In this document: one piece after another, positions 1-8,858 of the stretch | How positions within the stretch are numbered: the stretch's first letter is position 1 | Layout of the letters: each line of letters opens with the position of its first letter | Assembly: GCA_002419505.1 (NCBI GenBank) | Contig: DIGF01000002.1 | Span: 1-47,471 of the forward strand | From: Caryophanales bacterium UBA5729 | Lineage (GTDB): Bacteria > Bacillota_I > Bacilli_A > Izemoplasmatales > Hujiaoplasmataceae | Length of the DNA: 47,471 nt | Direction of reading: 5' to 3' | Program-made: the position numbers and the translations under genes | The notes under the pieces: model-generated | Seen by the model: only the letters and a program-made list of their open reading frames with translations | Told to the model about the DNA's origin: nothing | Databases searched by the model: none

Positions 1-79
1 TGACTTATTATAGTAAGTCTCCTTTACCAAATTATACTATAAATCATGAAAATTAAGCGCGATTTTTAAGAAAATAGGT

Positions 80-97
80 TATAATAAAGAAAAGGAG
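80..97 (+). promoter_or_regulatory. -10 box and ribosome binding site of the first gene
   Basis: TATAAT lies at 80-85 and AAAGGAG at 91-97. The Shine-Dalgarno site is 7 nt before the ATG at 105 but only 1 nt before the in-frame GTG at 99, so the ATG is chosen as the start. No good -35 box is visible, and the predicted RNA 5' end is close to the Shine-Dalgarno site. Confidence 0.5.
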
Positions 98-104
98 TGT
101 GCAT

Positions 105-1214
105 ATGAAAAGAGCATTTAAAATTTTAACGATATTGATTGTGGTTGTTTTGATTTTTTTAGCAGGATTTATTACAACGCTTTGGATATTCGAATATCGG
201 CCCGCTGAAGTTACAGCACTTGAAATCGTGGATAATTATCAAAATGTAGAGGATTATTATATCGATACTAGTGAAAATTTGACAGTTTTAACCTTCAATA
301 TCGGTTATGCTTCTTTAAGTGAAACCGAGGACTTCGCAATGGACGGTGGCAACAAAGGAAGAATGGATTCTAAAGCTGAAGTTGAAGCGAATATTATTGG
401 GATTACCGATATTTTAAACAATAATCCCGCCAACATTTACCTTCTCCAAGAGGTTGATGTTGATAGTAATAGATCATACAATATCAACCAATTAATTCAT
501 TTTCAAGATGTTTTGGGTAAAAGTTCAGTTTTAGCTTATAATTATCGATGCATATTCGTTCCGTTTCCGCTAAGTTTTACCCAAATGATGGGTAAAGTTA
601 ATTCTGGAATTGTTACTTTTAGCGATTATTATGCGGATACTGCTGAAAGACATCAATTGCCTGGTAGTTTTGCTTGGCCATTAAGATTAGCAAATCTTAA
701 AAGGGCGATGTTAATTACCAGATATCCGATTAAAGATAGCGATAAATATCTTGTAGTAATAAATGTTCATTTATCAGCTTATGACGACGGAACAATGAGA
801 CTTGAAGAAATGGAAGCTCTTAAAACGATTATGAAATTGGAATATGATTTGGGTAATTACGTTTTAGTTGGTGGCGATTTCAATCAAACTTTTCCTCAAG
901 CCATAACCCAAATTGATGAGTTTAATTACGAATATTATTATGAACTCAAGGATGCAAAATTATGGGAAGCGTATCTTATGGAAAATGAATGGTTTATTGA
1001 CAATGACTTCACTTTTGGAGTAGATATTACAACGCCTACTTGTCGACTTTTAAACCAGGCTTATGATTCCGAAAATACAGAAAATAATCAATATTATGTA
1101 ATCGACGGTTTTATCGTTTCCAATAATTTAGTTATTAATACAGTAATCACTTTGAATGAAAATTTTGTTTATAGCGACCATAATCCAGTTTTAATAAATC
1201 TTACTTTCAATTAA
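105..1214 (+). CDS. membrane-anchored endonuclease/exonuclease/phosphatase family protein
   Basis: The 369-residue protein starts with a basic tip and one hydrophobic segment (about residues 7-27), so it is probably anchored with its catalytic domain outside the membrane. The remainder has landmarks of the metal-dependent EEP (DNase I-like) fold: LTFNIGYA after the linker, LLQEVD (metal-binding Glu), VINVHLSAYDDG, GGDFNQ and a terminal SDHNPV (catalytic Asp-His). The family includes nucleases, sphingomyelinases and inositol-phosphate phosphatases, and the substrate cannot be decided from sequence. The gene stands alone with its own promoter and a strong terminator. The family call is secure; the substrate is unknown. 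Confidence 0.85.
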   Translation: MKRAFKILTILIVVVLIFLAGFITTLWIFEYRPAEVTALEIVDNYQNVEDYYIDTSENLTVLTFNIGYASLSETEDFAMDGGNKGRMDSKAEVEANIIGITDILNNNPANIYLLQEVDVDSNRSYNINQLIHFQDVLGKSSVLAYNYRCIFVPFPLSFTQMMGKVNSGIVTFSDYYADTAERHQLPGSFAWPLRLANLKRAMLITRYPIKDSDKYLVVINVHLSAYDDGTMRLEEMEALKTIMKLEYDLGNYVLVGGDFNQTFPQAITQIDEFNYEYYYELKDAKLWEAYLMENEWFIDNDFTFGVDITTPTCRLLNQAYDSENTENNQYYVIDGFIVSNNLVINTVITLNENFVYSDHNPVLINLTFN

Positions 1215-1220
1215 ATTAAT

Positions 1221-1254
1221 GCAAAACCCCATTTATTCTGGGGTTTTGCTTTAT
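1221..1254 (+). terminator. intrinsic terminator
   Basis: A 10-bp stem (GCAAAACCCC / GGGGTTTTGC) with a 9-nt loop is followed by a T-rich run, just after the stop codon of the upstream gene. Confidence 0.9.
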
Positions 1255-1341
1255 ATAACTATCATTTATTTTTAGCAGTTTTCATCATATCTATAGAAAA
1301 AGATTTTTTTAATATGATATAATTACTATTAAGGTGAGATA

Positions 1342-3996
1342 ATGAAGAATTTTTTCAGTAAAGTTTTCAATAAATTCAAATCTCTAATCTTACATTACGG
1401 ATGGTTAACTCTAATAATTATTCCTATTTTAGCTTTAGTAAACTTAAGCTATTTTTCAGTTATAACCTCTGAAAAAGAATCATTAAAAACGCAACAAATT
1501 GCTTTAGCCAATGAAAAAGTTAATATGATTGACTTCATTATCTCCAACGCAATATCTAATACCCATAACGATATGAGAGTAATGTTAGGCGCAGATGAAA
1601 TGAATGAATATTTAAATGATGAGAGTCAATTAAATATGGATAAAGTTGAACAACTGATTTATCGAATCACTAATAACAAACCTGAATTTTCTAGTGTAGA
1701 ATTTTTAGATTTATCTGGCAATCAGATAATATTTTTAAAAAGACAAAATGATAATTTAATGATTGTTGATGAAACCGAACTTGTAAATAAATCTGAGGAA
1801 GATTATTATCCTGTGATTAGTAATTTATCTGTCAATCAATTTTATATTTTTCCCATTCATATAATTGAAATTATTACCGACTCAGGAACCATCAATAAAC
1901 CGATGACAAGTTTTGGTTCTGCAGTTTTCGATACGCAAAATAATAAAAAGGGTTACTTAATTATTAACTATGATGCTAATCATTTGCTATCACTCTTTAA
2001 TCAATATGTCAGTACAGAAACGCAGTTTACCGAATTAGGTATTATCAATCAAGATCAATACTGGGGCATTACTAGTGGTTTTTATGATCTAATTCAATAT
2101 GATGATGAACTGATTGACTTATATCCAGAAAACGATGATTCAATCATCTCTAGCATTGTAAATATAAATCCTAGTATTAAAGAAAACATCTATAATGAAG
2201 AAGATTTTTTACAAATATTTGCCTTAATTAACTTCGAAGCTGTTTTTAAAGAATACGGTAATTTATTTGTTAGATTTCCAATTTTTATATATATCTTAAA
2301 TTTGTTCACAATAATAGGCACTTACTTATTAGCTTCAACTCTTAAGAACAGAAGTGATAATCGAATTTTGCTAAATGCAAATATGTATCTTTCCGATAAA
2401 AACAATGATGGAGTGTTAATAACAAATGAATATGGTGAAATCACCTATGCCAATCAAGCATTTGAAGATTTGTATAGTTTTAAGTTGGATCAAATAAAAG
2501 GAAAAAATCCTAGCAAAATTCTTGGCGGGTTAAACTATAGTTTGAAAGGTACAGGCCTTAAATCTAATGAAGTGTTTGCAAAGAATGTTTGGAATGTTAA
2601 CAATAAAGGCATTCATATATTAAAGCATTTACGTGTAAAACCGGAAACTAACGCTAATGGAAACGTAAAGCATTTCATGGGTATTTATTCTAGTCCTCAA
2701 ATAGATATTGAGTCACTGGCGTTCTCTTCTAATTTTGATGCAATAGAATCATATAAATTATTTGCTAGAGCATTTGAGGATGATGATTTAACTGTTAAGA
2801 AATCCTGTGCAATGGTTATTAGAACTTACAACGAAAAAAGCAAAAAAATGTTTGGAAGCCGGACTAAAACAAACTTAAGTCCTTTAGCTTTCTCAGCATT
2901 TTTAAATTTAAATCTTGGCTCAAGTTTTAAGATTGCAGTTCCTGCCGATAATTATGTGTTAATATTCGTATCGCTTGCTGAAATTGATGATAGTTTAAGC
3001 GAAACCATTGATAGAATTGATAATTTGATTGAAAAATATAAACATCAACCGAATATTAATTCTACTTTAGAGTATAATTTTGGAATCGCTTTAGCAGATA
3101 ATAAAACTATCACTAAAGCTGAGTTAATTGAAAATGCTTTTATCGCCCTGCAAATGTCAAAGACGCAAAAGAATATTAAGCATTTGATTTATACCGAAGA
3201 AATTAAACAAGTAATTAAAAGAGAAAAAGATATTTATGCTCAGTTAGAACATGGTTTTAATTTTGATGAGTTTTTTCTTCAATATCAAATTCAAAAAGAC
3301 ATTAAAAGAAATTCTTATACTGGAGTTGAAGCTTTGCTTAGATGGAACAATTCATTCTTAGGAAACATATCTCCTGTTCACTTTATAAGCATTATCGAAA
3401 ACTCATTCTTCATTAATCGTTTAAGTTTAATGGTCATGAGTAAAGTTATTAAAGATTTCACTCCTTACATCGAATATATAAACCCTAATTTTAGAATTTC
3501 CATCAATTTAACTTATTTTGATTTCTTCAATGAAAATATCATCCATAATTTAGTGGGCATGATTGAAAAAAGTCCTTTATCAACAAAGAACTTTTGTTTT
3601 GAGATTACTGAAAGTGGATACTTAGAAAACAAAGAAAAAACTAATAACATCATTAAATACCTACATTCAAAAAATATCATTGTCGCAATCGATGATTTCG
3701 GTACAGGATTCTCATCTTTAGAAGTTTTAAAGAACATTCATGTCGATAAAGTAAAAATTGATCGATCATTTATCAAAGATTATCCTGAAAAAGATAATGG
3801 AATAATGTTTAAAACCATTGTTAGTCTAGTTCAATCGATGAATTTAGGCATTCTGGTTGAAGGAACTGAAACCAAAGAACAAGTAGATTTCGCTTTAGAA
3901 TGTGGTTGTGATGAAATTCAAGGTTATTTTATATCCCAACCTATATATATAGAAAATCTAGTAAGAAAATTTCTAAATAAAAAATCGGACTTCTAA
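1342..3996 (+). CDS. membrane PAS-GGDEF(degenerate)-EAL protein, probable c-di-GMP phosphodiesterase
   Basis: The 884-residue protein has TM1 (about 18-38), an extracytoplasmic sensor region (about 40-305, possibly Cache-like), TM2 (about 308-330), a PAS domain (about 340-450), a GGDEF-related domain (about 470-620) and a C-terminal EAL domain (about 630-880). The GGDEF signature is absent: the equivalent stretch reads PADNYVLIF, so cyclase activity is unlikely. The EAL domain keeps its catalytic set: VEALLRW (Glu 663), the INLTYF Asn, FEITES, DDFGTG (Asp 784-785), KIDRSF Lys, VEGTE and QGYF. It should therefore hydrolyse c-di-GMP, with the degenerate domain possibly acting as a GTP sensor (inference). 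TATAAT lies at 1318-1323 and AAGGTGAG precedes the ATG. Confidence 0.9.
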   Translation: MKNFFSKVFNKFKSLILHYGWLTLIIIPILALVNLSYFSVITSEKESLKTQQIALANEKVNMIDFIISNAISNTHNDMRVMLGADEMNEYLNDESQLNMDKVEQLIYRITNNKPEFSSVEFLDLSGNQIIFLKRQNDNLMIVDETELVNKSEEDYYPVISNLSVNQFYIFPIHIIEIITDSGTINKPMTSFGSAVFDTQNNKKGYLIINYDANHLLSLFNQYVSTETQFTELGIINQDQYWGITSGFYDLIQYDDELIDLYPENDDSIISSIVNINPSIKENIYNEEDFLQIFALINFEAVFKEYGNLFVRFPIFIYILNLFTIIGTYLLASTLKNRSDNRILLNANMYLSDKNNDGVLITNEYGEITYANQAFEDLYSFKLDQIKGKNPSKILGGLNYSLKGTGLKSNEVFAKNVWNVNNKGIHILKHLRVKPETNANGNVKHFMGIYSSPQIDIESLAFSSNFDAIESYKLFARAFEDDDLTVKKSCAMVIRTYNEKSKKMFGSRTKTNLSPLAFSAFLNLNLGSSFKIAVPADNYVLIFVSLAEIDDSLSETIDRIDNLIEKYKHQPNINSTLEYNFGIALADNKTITKAELIENAFIALQMSKTQKNIKHLIYTEEIKQVIKREKDIYAQLEHGFNFDEFFLQYQIQKDIKRNSYTGVEALLRWNNSFLGNISPVHFISIIENSFFINRLSLMVMSKVIKDFTPYIEYINPNFRISINLTYFDFFNENIIHNLVGMIEKSPLSTKNFCFEITESGYLENKEKTNNIIKYLHSKNIIVAIDDFGTGFSSLEVLKNIHVDKVKIDRSFIKDYPEKDNGIMFKTIVSLVQSMNLGILVEGTETKEQVDFALECGCDEIQGYFISQPIYIENLVRKFLNKKSDF

Positions 3997-4020
3997 AATA
4001 AATTGAAGTCCGTTTTTATT
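3986..4020. terminator. bidirectional terminator between convergent genes
   Basis: The stem CGGACTTC / GAAGTCCG (3986-3993 / 4005-4012) is flanked by T-rich sequence on the plus side and an A-run on the other. It overlaps the stop codon of the EAL gene and lies just past the stop of the convergent peroxiredoxin gene. Confidence 0.85.
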
Positions 4021-4028
4021 ATAAAATA

Positions 4029-4703
4029 TTATTTCTTTTCGTGCTTAAAGCACATAAACCAATCTAGGCAATACGTATCGTCAGATTTTGTTTCCATTCT
4101 TTCTTTAGCTGTACCACACGATCCAGCTGTAGGAATAATGACGTCTTGACCTGGTCGCCAATCTGCAGGAGTGGCAACATGATCCTTATCAGCTTTTTGT
4201 AATGCTAAAATGATACGCTTAATTTCATCAAAGTTCCTTCCAGTTGATAAAGGATAGTAAAGAATTGTTCTAATTATCCCTTTTGGGTCAATTATGAAGA
4301 CAGCTCTAACTGCTTGAGCAGAACTTTGATTTGGCTGAATCATGCCAAATTTTTCTGCAACATCCATCTTAATATCTTCAATTAGAGGAAATGTAACATC
4401 AATATTCTTAAGGCCATTCCATTCTAGTTCTTGAATCTTGCGCAACCAGGCAATATGAGCGTACAGAGAATCTACTGATAAGCCAATTAGTTCTGTATTC
4501 AACGCTTTGAATTCGGCATTCATGCTTGCAAAAGTCATAAATTCAGTTGTACAAACCGGTGTAAAGTCAGCGGGATGAGAGAATAAAATCACCCATTTCC
4601 CTTCATAGTCCTTTGGAAAATTAATTGTTCCCTGAGTAGTTACTGCTGTAAAACTTGGTGCTTTGTCGCCAATTAATGGCATAGTATAAACTTTTTCTTC
4701 CAT
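4029..4703 (-). CDS. peroxiredoxin, Prx6 subfamily (archaeal-type)
   Basis: Thiol peroxidase reducing H2O2 or organic peroxides in the cytoplasm; 224 residues, usual for the subfamily. The peroxidatic Cys is Cys51 in HPADFTPVCTTEF. The C-terminal arm has Cys196 and a CLDWFMC motif (Cys212, Cys218), the arrangement known from archaeal peroxiredoxins such as that of Aeropyrum pernix, where a C-terminal Cys resolves the reaction. The start follows AGGAGG with 9-nt spacing, and TTGAAA-N16-TATAAT lies upstream (4745-4772). It is monocistronic and convergent with the EAL gene. Confidence 0.95.
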   Translation of the reverse strand: MEEKVYTMPLIGDKAPSFTAVTTQGTINFPKDYEGKWVILFSHPADFTPVCTTEFMTFASMNAEFKALNTELIGLSVDSLYAHIAWLRKIQELEWNGLKNIDVTFPLIEDIKMDVAEKFGMIQPNQSSAQAVRAVFIIDPKGIIRTILYYPLSTGRNFDEIKRIILALQKADKDHVATPADWRPGQDVIIPTAGSCGTAKERMETKSDDTYCLDWFMCFKHEKK

Positions 4704-4744
4704 TTTAAAATCCTCCTTTTTTAATATATTTTTTCATCAATAAA

Positions 4745-4772
4745 ATTATAACAAATAGGATTTCTTTTTCAA
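4745..4772 (-). promoter_or_regulatory. promoter of the peroxiredoxin gene
   Basis: Reading the minus strand, TTGAAA (4767-4772), a 16-nt spacer and a perfect TATAAT (4745-4750) precede the peroxiredoxin start. Confidence 0.65.
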
Positions 4773-4781
4773 GAAAAGTGC

Positions 4782-5129
4782 TTAATGATTATGCCCTTGG
4801 TGTTCATTACAGACACTATCACTAGTGATCAGTGTGTCTTCTAAGTAACATTTAAGTACTTCAATTGGGGTTCCTTTAACTCCTCTTAAAGTTTTTATAT
4901 TAAATTCCTCTAAACCCTTCACGGCCATTTCGCCGATATTACCGGTTATTAAAACGTCAATCTTTCTCTCGCTTAAAAAGTTTGGCAAATACCCTTTCAC
5001 GTGTGGAGGGTTTTTTATTTGTTCTTCTTTGATTACTTCTTTTCCATCAATTTCATAAACATTAAAATGATCACAATGACCAAAATGCTCTGCTATTGAG
5101 TCTCTAGTTATCGCTATTGCTATTCTCAT
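4782..5129 (-). CDS. NifX/NifB-associated dinitrogenase iron-molybdenum cofactor-type protein
   Basis: The 115-residue protein belongs to the small NifX/MTH1175-like family: it starts MRIAIAITRDSIAEHFGHC and carries the HFGHCDHF segment typical of these metal- or FeS-cluster-handling proteins. The tail CNEHQGHNH is rich in possible metal ligands. No nitrogenase genes are nearby, so a role in nitrogen fixation is unlikely. A general cluster- or metal-related role is inferred. It lies 10 nt downstream of the DUF134 gene in the same direction, a pairing often seen in anaerobes, and is probably co-transcribed with it. Confidence 0.8.
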   Translation of the reverse strand: MRIAIAITRDSIAEHFGHCDHFNVYEIDGKEVIKEEQIKNPPHVKGYLPNFLSERKIDVLITGNIGEMAVKGLEEFNIKTLRGVKGTPIEVLKCYLEDTLITSDSVCNEHQGHNH

Positions 5130-5139
5130 ACTATCTCAT

Positions 5140-5499
5140 TTAGTCCCTTCTGTTTCCTCTTCTTTGTCTCATCCTTAGAGGCTCTATACATTCAACACAA
5201 TCGTTTTCGCAGAGTTTAAAATCTCCGCCTTCGATAACAATCATTTTTCCTTCTATCAATGAGTCTGATAATTTTTTCCTAGCGTCATTATATATTCTTT
5301 GTACTGTTGTTCTAGCCACATTCATCTGTAAAGCGGCTTCTTCTTGGTTATAACCTAAATAATCGATTAATCTAATAGTTTCCAACTCATCCAGCATCAT
5401 GGTTATTTTAGCAGCATTATTTGCTCTATGGCCTTTAGGTCCGAAGACTAAATACTTTGGCATATGGCATATATTTCTTGGTTTTTGGGGTCTAGGCAT
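5140..5499 (-). CDS. DUF134 (UPF0251) family DNA-binding protein
   Basis: The 119-residue protein has the family's N-terminal signature MPRPQKPRNI and a sigma-70 region-4-like helix-turn-helix (about residues 40-85, with YNQEEAALQMNVARTTVQRI). The C-terminal tail has two Cys (CENDC) and then a third (CIEP), possible metal or cluster ligands. An upstream in-frame ATG at 5553 would add 18 residues, but it would lie upstream of the promoter -35 box, while the ATG at 5499 has a strong GGGGAGGAG site. The short start is chosen. The protein may regulate itself and the NifX-like gene through the palindrome over its -35 box (inference). Confidence 0.85.
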   Translation of the reverse strand: MPRPQKPRNICHMPKYLVFGPKGHRANNAAKITMMLDELETIRLIDYLGYNQEEAALQMNVARTTVQRIYNDARKKLSDSLIEGKMIVIEGGDFKLCENDCVECIEPLRMRQRRGNRRD

Positions 5500-5518
5500 A
5501 TTTATTCTCCTCCCCTTT

Positions 5519-5547
5519 ATTGTATGATATTTATTGGCATATGTCAA
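5519..5547 (-). promoter_or_regulatory. strong promoter with a palindrome over the -35 box
   Basis: On the minus strand, TTGACA (5542-5547), a 17-nt spacer and TACAAT (5519-5524) precede the DUF134 start. The -35 box is one edge of a near-perfect 14-bp palindrome, TTGGCATATGTCAA (5534-5547; 12 of 14 bases symmetric), a plausible operator. The promoter also overlaps the end of the upstream symporter gene. Confidence 0.7.
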
Positions 5548-5549
5548 TA

Positions 5550-7196
5550 TCAAACAATGATTTCGACATCATCGGATTTTTTTAATTTTTCCCTAATCTC
5601 TGTAACTATTCGATCATAATATTCTTCAGTAATAATAAATTTTTTCTTAAATATTAAAAGCGTTAAAAGAATTAAAATTATTGGAATAATAGTAATCGCT
5701 ATTCTTAAGCCAAATCTCATCTGTCCAGTGGCCTTATTTTTAAAAGCAAAGTCAGCTGCGTCATTTATTACCATTTTTTCTTTGCTTGTTTTCTCATCAA
5801 ATTCATATTCAACTAGAGCAAGAGCATCATATATAGCTTCCTTTTGAGCGTCTTCCATTTCTAAATCGTCAAGTATGTTATTTCTTAGCGTTATATTACT
5901 TTTATATTCTATTTGTTCAGAGATTGACATCATATCAAAATAATTCTTTTGAGCTTCTAGTTGCGAAACATTTTGGCTTAGAACATAAATACCAAATACT
6001 ATCAACACTAATGTAGTAATGCCTTGTTGAAAAGCGCTAGCAAGCTTAACCACAAAAGGTCTAAGTGAAAATAAAATAGCCTCATTTCTTTTGCCAGTTT
6101 TATACTCATTATACTCAATAGTATTGGTCATGCTAATAATGATTGTCATATAAAGTATTGCTTGTCCACCAAAACACAGTGCGCCAAAGATACATACAGT
6201 AATAATGTTAATGGGAATGAAACTTAGATATCCCATTAAGAAAAATAAGGTATATCCAATTACAATGATAATAACACTGGTTACCATTAATTTTGATCTG
6301 GTAAAGCGTTTGGCTAATTTAGCATAGAAACTTTGAACCAAAATGGTGACTGTACCAAATGTAGCAACAAAGATTAAAACCAAAGTTCCATCATAACCTA
6401 ACTCAATGTAAAAGAAGTTATAACCTAAAGCAACTAAGATTCCGCTTCCAACAGTATAAAGCAATAAAGCCAGGGTTACCCATAATAACTGATCGTTATT
6501 TTTTATGGAACTAAACATTTGTTTGATAGTAACTTTATCTTCTTCATAAGGATTAATCATTTTTGGTTCTTTAACACCAAAAAGAGTTAAACCACTGCAA
6601 ATCATAAAAAATACAACAAAACTAATTGAAATAACCCTATAGCCTGCGACCGCATTTCCAACGGTATATAAACTAACGATTGCATTTGCTAAAAAGGCTC
6701 CTACGGCAGCGAAAACAACAACCATTGAAGTTATTTGATCTCGACGTTTTTTTGTTCTAGAAAGGTTCGGCAAAAGTGACCAATAAGGGATATCGTTTAG
6801 TGTCCATGATATCTCCCATAAAAAATATATTACTCCAAAAAATATTACATAATTCCATCCGCTGGGGCGATAATTAAACATTAATAAAACGACAATACTT
6901 GTTAAAACCGCTCCAACTAAAATCCATGGTTTGAATTTCCCCCATCTACTCACGGTGTTTTCAACAATCCCACCCATGATTGGATCATTGATTCCATCCC
7001 AAATTCTCCCAACCACAAGTATAATTCCGATAACTGAGAATTGAGCTGCAGTTAGGTTTAAACCAGAAAATTGTACATAAGTGATAAAAAATGTTGCAAC
7101 CAAAGTATACATCATATCTCTACCAATGCCACTTACACTATAAGTCCATTTATTTCTTTGATAAATTTTGTATTCAAGTCTATCTACTTCGTTCAT
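5550..7196 (-). CDS. GPH-family (glycoside/hexuronide:cation) MFS symporter
   Basis: A polytopic membrane protein of 548 residues with about 12 predicted TM segments. The N-terminal half carries the GPH/MelB signature: YSVSGIGRDMMYTL near the start and GRIWDGINDPIMGG after TM2 (the Asp residues are cation/sugar-site positions in MelB). It probably imports a sugar, glycoside or similar solute with a cation; the substrate cannot be told. It is longer than usual because of an approximately 80-residue hydrophilic, acidic insert (about 410-490) before the last TM. AGGG precedes the ATG. No sugar-catabolic gene is adjacent. Confidence 0.85.
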   Translation of the reverse strand: MNEVDRLEYKIYQRNKWTYSVSGIGRDMMYTLVATFFITYVQFSGLNLTAAQFSVIGIILVVGRIWDGINDPIMGGIVENTVSRWGKFKPWILVGAVLTSIVVLLMFNYRPSGWNYVIFFGVIYFLWEISWTLNDIPYWSLLPNLSRTKKRRDQITSMVVVFAAVGAFLANAIVSLYTVGNAVAGYRVISISFVVFFMICSGLTLFGVKEPKMINPYEEDKVTIKQMFSSIKNNDQLLWVTLALLLYTVGSGILVALGYNFFYIELGYDGTLVLIFVATFGTVTILVQSFYAKLAKRFTRSKLMVTSVIIIVIGYTLFFLMGYLSFIPINIITVCIFGALCFGGQAILYMTIIISMTNTIEYNEYKTGKRNEAILFSLRPFVVKLASAFQQGITTLVLIVFGIYVLSQNVSQLEAQKNYFDMMSISEQIEYKSNITLRNNILDDLEMEDAQKEAIYDALALVEYEFDEKTSKEKMVINDAADFAFKNKATGQMRFGLRIAITIIPIILILLTLLIFKKKFIITEEYYDRIVTEIREKLKKSDDVEIIV

Positions 7197-7308
7197 ATTA
7201 CCCTCCGTGTTTTCATTGATTAAATTATAGCAGTTTTTTATTTTTATATATATGTTTCATTAAAAATTTTAATAAATTGATGTATAATACTTTGTAGTGA
7301 GGTCAGAA

Positions 7309-7620
7309 ATGGATAAAATTAATACTTACGAAGATTTTCTTAAAATTATAAAACAAGATATGGTTGTTGTTATTGCAAAGACAAAAACTTGTGTTGTCTG
7401 TAAGCCACTTTCAGAGAAACTGAGTAATTTCATGGTTAACTACCCTTCCATACCTGCATTTGAGATATATCTGGAAGATGTTGAATTGTTTCAAGGGCAA
7501 CATCTAGTTTTCACTGTACCCACTATTATTGTTTTCAGCAACGAAAAAGAAATTCTAAGAGAATCAAGATTTATTGATTTTTCAAAAATAGAACGTTTAT
7601 TTTCTTTATATCTTAGTTAA
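7309..7620 (+). CDS. thioredoxin-like protein
   Basis: The 103-residue protein has a thioredoxin fold with redox motif CVVC (Cys28-Cys31) after the strand VVVIAKTKT, and a conserved cis-Pro region (FTVPTIIVF). The CVVC motif differs from the CGPC of classical thioredoxin, so it may be a dedicated reductase or peroxidase partner. The GTG at 7297 also fits the frame, but GTGAGG at 7297-7302 is better read as the ribosome binding site for the ATG at 7309. TATAAT is at 7283-7288. It lies 27 nt before the antiporter gene and may be co-transcribed with it. Confidence 0.8.
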   Translation: MDKINTYEDFLKIIKQDMVVVIAKTKTCVVCKPLSEKLSNFMVNYPSIPAFEIYLEDVELFQGQHLVFTVPTIIVFSNEKEILRESRFIDFSKIERLFSLYLS

Positions 7621-7647
7621 TATTTACATAATACAGGAGAATTAATT

Positions 7648-8829
7648 ATGATTCTAAGTCTAGGTTTAATAATTTTATTGGGTTTGTGCTTAAATGCAAT
7701 TTTAGTAAAATTTAGAATCCCAAGTTTAATTGCGTACATTTTAACAGGGATTTTACTGGGCCCCTATGTAATTGATATGCTAGATCCCGATCTTTTAAAC
7801 ATTTCAGCGGATTTAAGAAGAATCGCTTTGATTGTAATTTTATTAAGAGCTGGGTTGACCCTTGATATAAAGGATCTAAAAATAGTCGGTCGAGGAGCGA
7901 TATTACTCAGTTTTCTTCCGGCAACGATAGAAATCATCGCCGTTGCATTTCTATCTACTTGGTTATTCAGCATCAGTTTCGTTGAGGGGCTTATTTTAGG
8001 CTCAGTTGTAGCCGCTGTTTCTCCAGCAGTCGTTGTTCCTAGAATGATTGAATTAATCGAAAAAAAACGAGGAACAAAGAAATCTATTCCTCAGATGGTT
8101 TTAGCAGCTAGTTCAGTTGATGATATTTATGTAATTGTTTTATTTTCGATTTTTATCCAACTACAACTAACTCAAACTTTTTATATTATAGATATATTAT
8201 TATTCCCACTATCAATAATTTTGGGTGTTTTATCGGGTATAATTATTGGTATCTTCCTTGTACGCATATTCAAAAAGTTTCATATGCGAGACACTGTTAA
8301 GGTTCTAATAATCTTTGGTGTAGCATTTATACTTAGTTTTATAGAAGATTACTTAACTGGAATAATTCCTTATTCATCGCTATTAGGAGTATTAGCTTTA
8401 GGTATTGTAATATTGAAAACCTACCCTATTTTAGCAGAAAGACTTACCCAAAAATTCTCAAAAATATGGGTCTTTTCTGAAATGTTACTTTTTGTTTTAA
8501 TTGGTGCCCTAGTCAATCTTTCGGTTATAAAAACCATTGGTATTAGTTCTGTGGTCCTTATTGTTTTAGCCATGATAATTAGGTTTGGGTCTGTTTTTAT
8601 TTCCACTTTTAAACTTAACCTAAATCTAAAAGAAAGAGTATTTGTATTTTTCTCATATTTGCCAAAAGCAACTGTTCAAGCCGCTATTGGAGCGATACCT
8701 TTATCTTTAGGAATTCCAGGTGGAGAAATAATTCTCGGTATATCTGTATTGTCGATTTTCATTACCGCGCCTGCAGGAGCAATTTTAATCGACTTAACTC
8801 AAGAAAAACTTCTGACAACAGAAAACTAA
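7648..8829 (+). CDS. cation:proton antiporter (CPA/NhaP-like)
   Basis: The 393-residue protein has about 11-12 TM helices throughout and no C-terminal regulatory domain. The order and character of the helices fit monovalent cation:H+ antiporters: an N-terminal LLGLCLNAILVKFRIPSLIA and a helix containing SSVDDIYVIVLF with the paired acidic residues of the ion-binding site. It probably exchanges Na+ or K+ for H+, helping pH and sodium homeostasis. Na+ cycling could matter next to an Rnf-type ion pump (inference). AGGAG precedes the ATG. Confidence 0.85.
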   Translation: MILSLGLIILLGLCLNAILVKFRIPSLIAYILTGILLGPYVIDMLDPDLLNISADLRRIALIVILLRAGLTLDIKDLKIVGRGAILLSFLPATIEIIAVAFLSTWLFSISFVEGLILGSVVAAVSPAVVVPRMIELIEKKRGTKKSIPQMVLAASSVDDIYVIVLFSIFIQLQLTQTFYIIDILLFPLSIILGVLSGIIIGIFLVRIFKKFHMRDTVKVLIIFGVAFILSFIEDYLTGIIPYSSLLGVLALGIVILKTYPILAERLTQKFSKIWVFSEMLLFVLIGALVNLSVIKTIGISSVVLIVLAMIIRFGSVFISTFKLNLNLKERVFVFFSYLPKATVQAAIGAIPLSLGIPGGEIILGISVLSIFITAPAGAILIDLTQEKLLTTEN

Positions 8830-8858
8830 AGCGACTTTTAAGAAGTCGCTTATTTTTT
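8830..8858. terminator. terminator between convergent antiporter and methyltransferase genes
   Basis: The stem AGCGACTT / AAGTCGCT is followed by TTATTTTTTT on the plus strand. On the minus strand the following sequence is only moderately T-rich. Confidence 0.85.

Noticed and set aside
2..19. Hairpin GACTTA-N6-TAAGTC at the left edge as a terminator
   Set aside because: Only a 6-bp AT-rich stem and no following T run; the upstream gene is not in the window.
5500..5553. Longer DUF134 protein starting at 5553
   Set aside because: It would start upstream of the gene's own promoter -35 box; the family N terminus MPRPQKPR begins at 5499 with a strong ribosome binding site.
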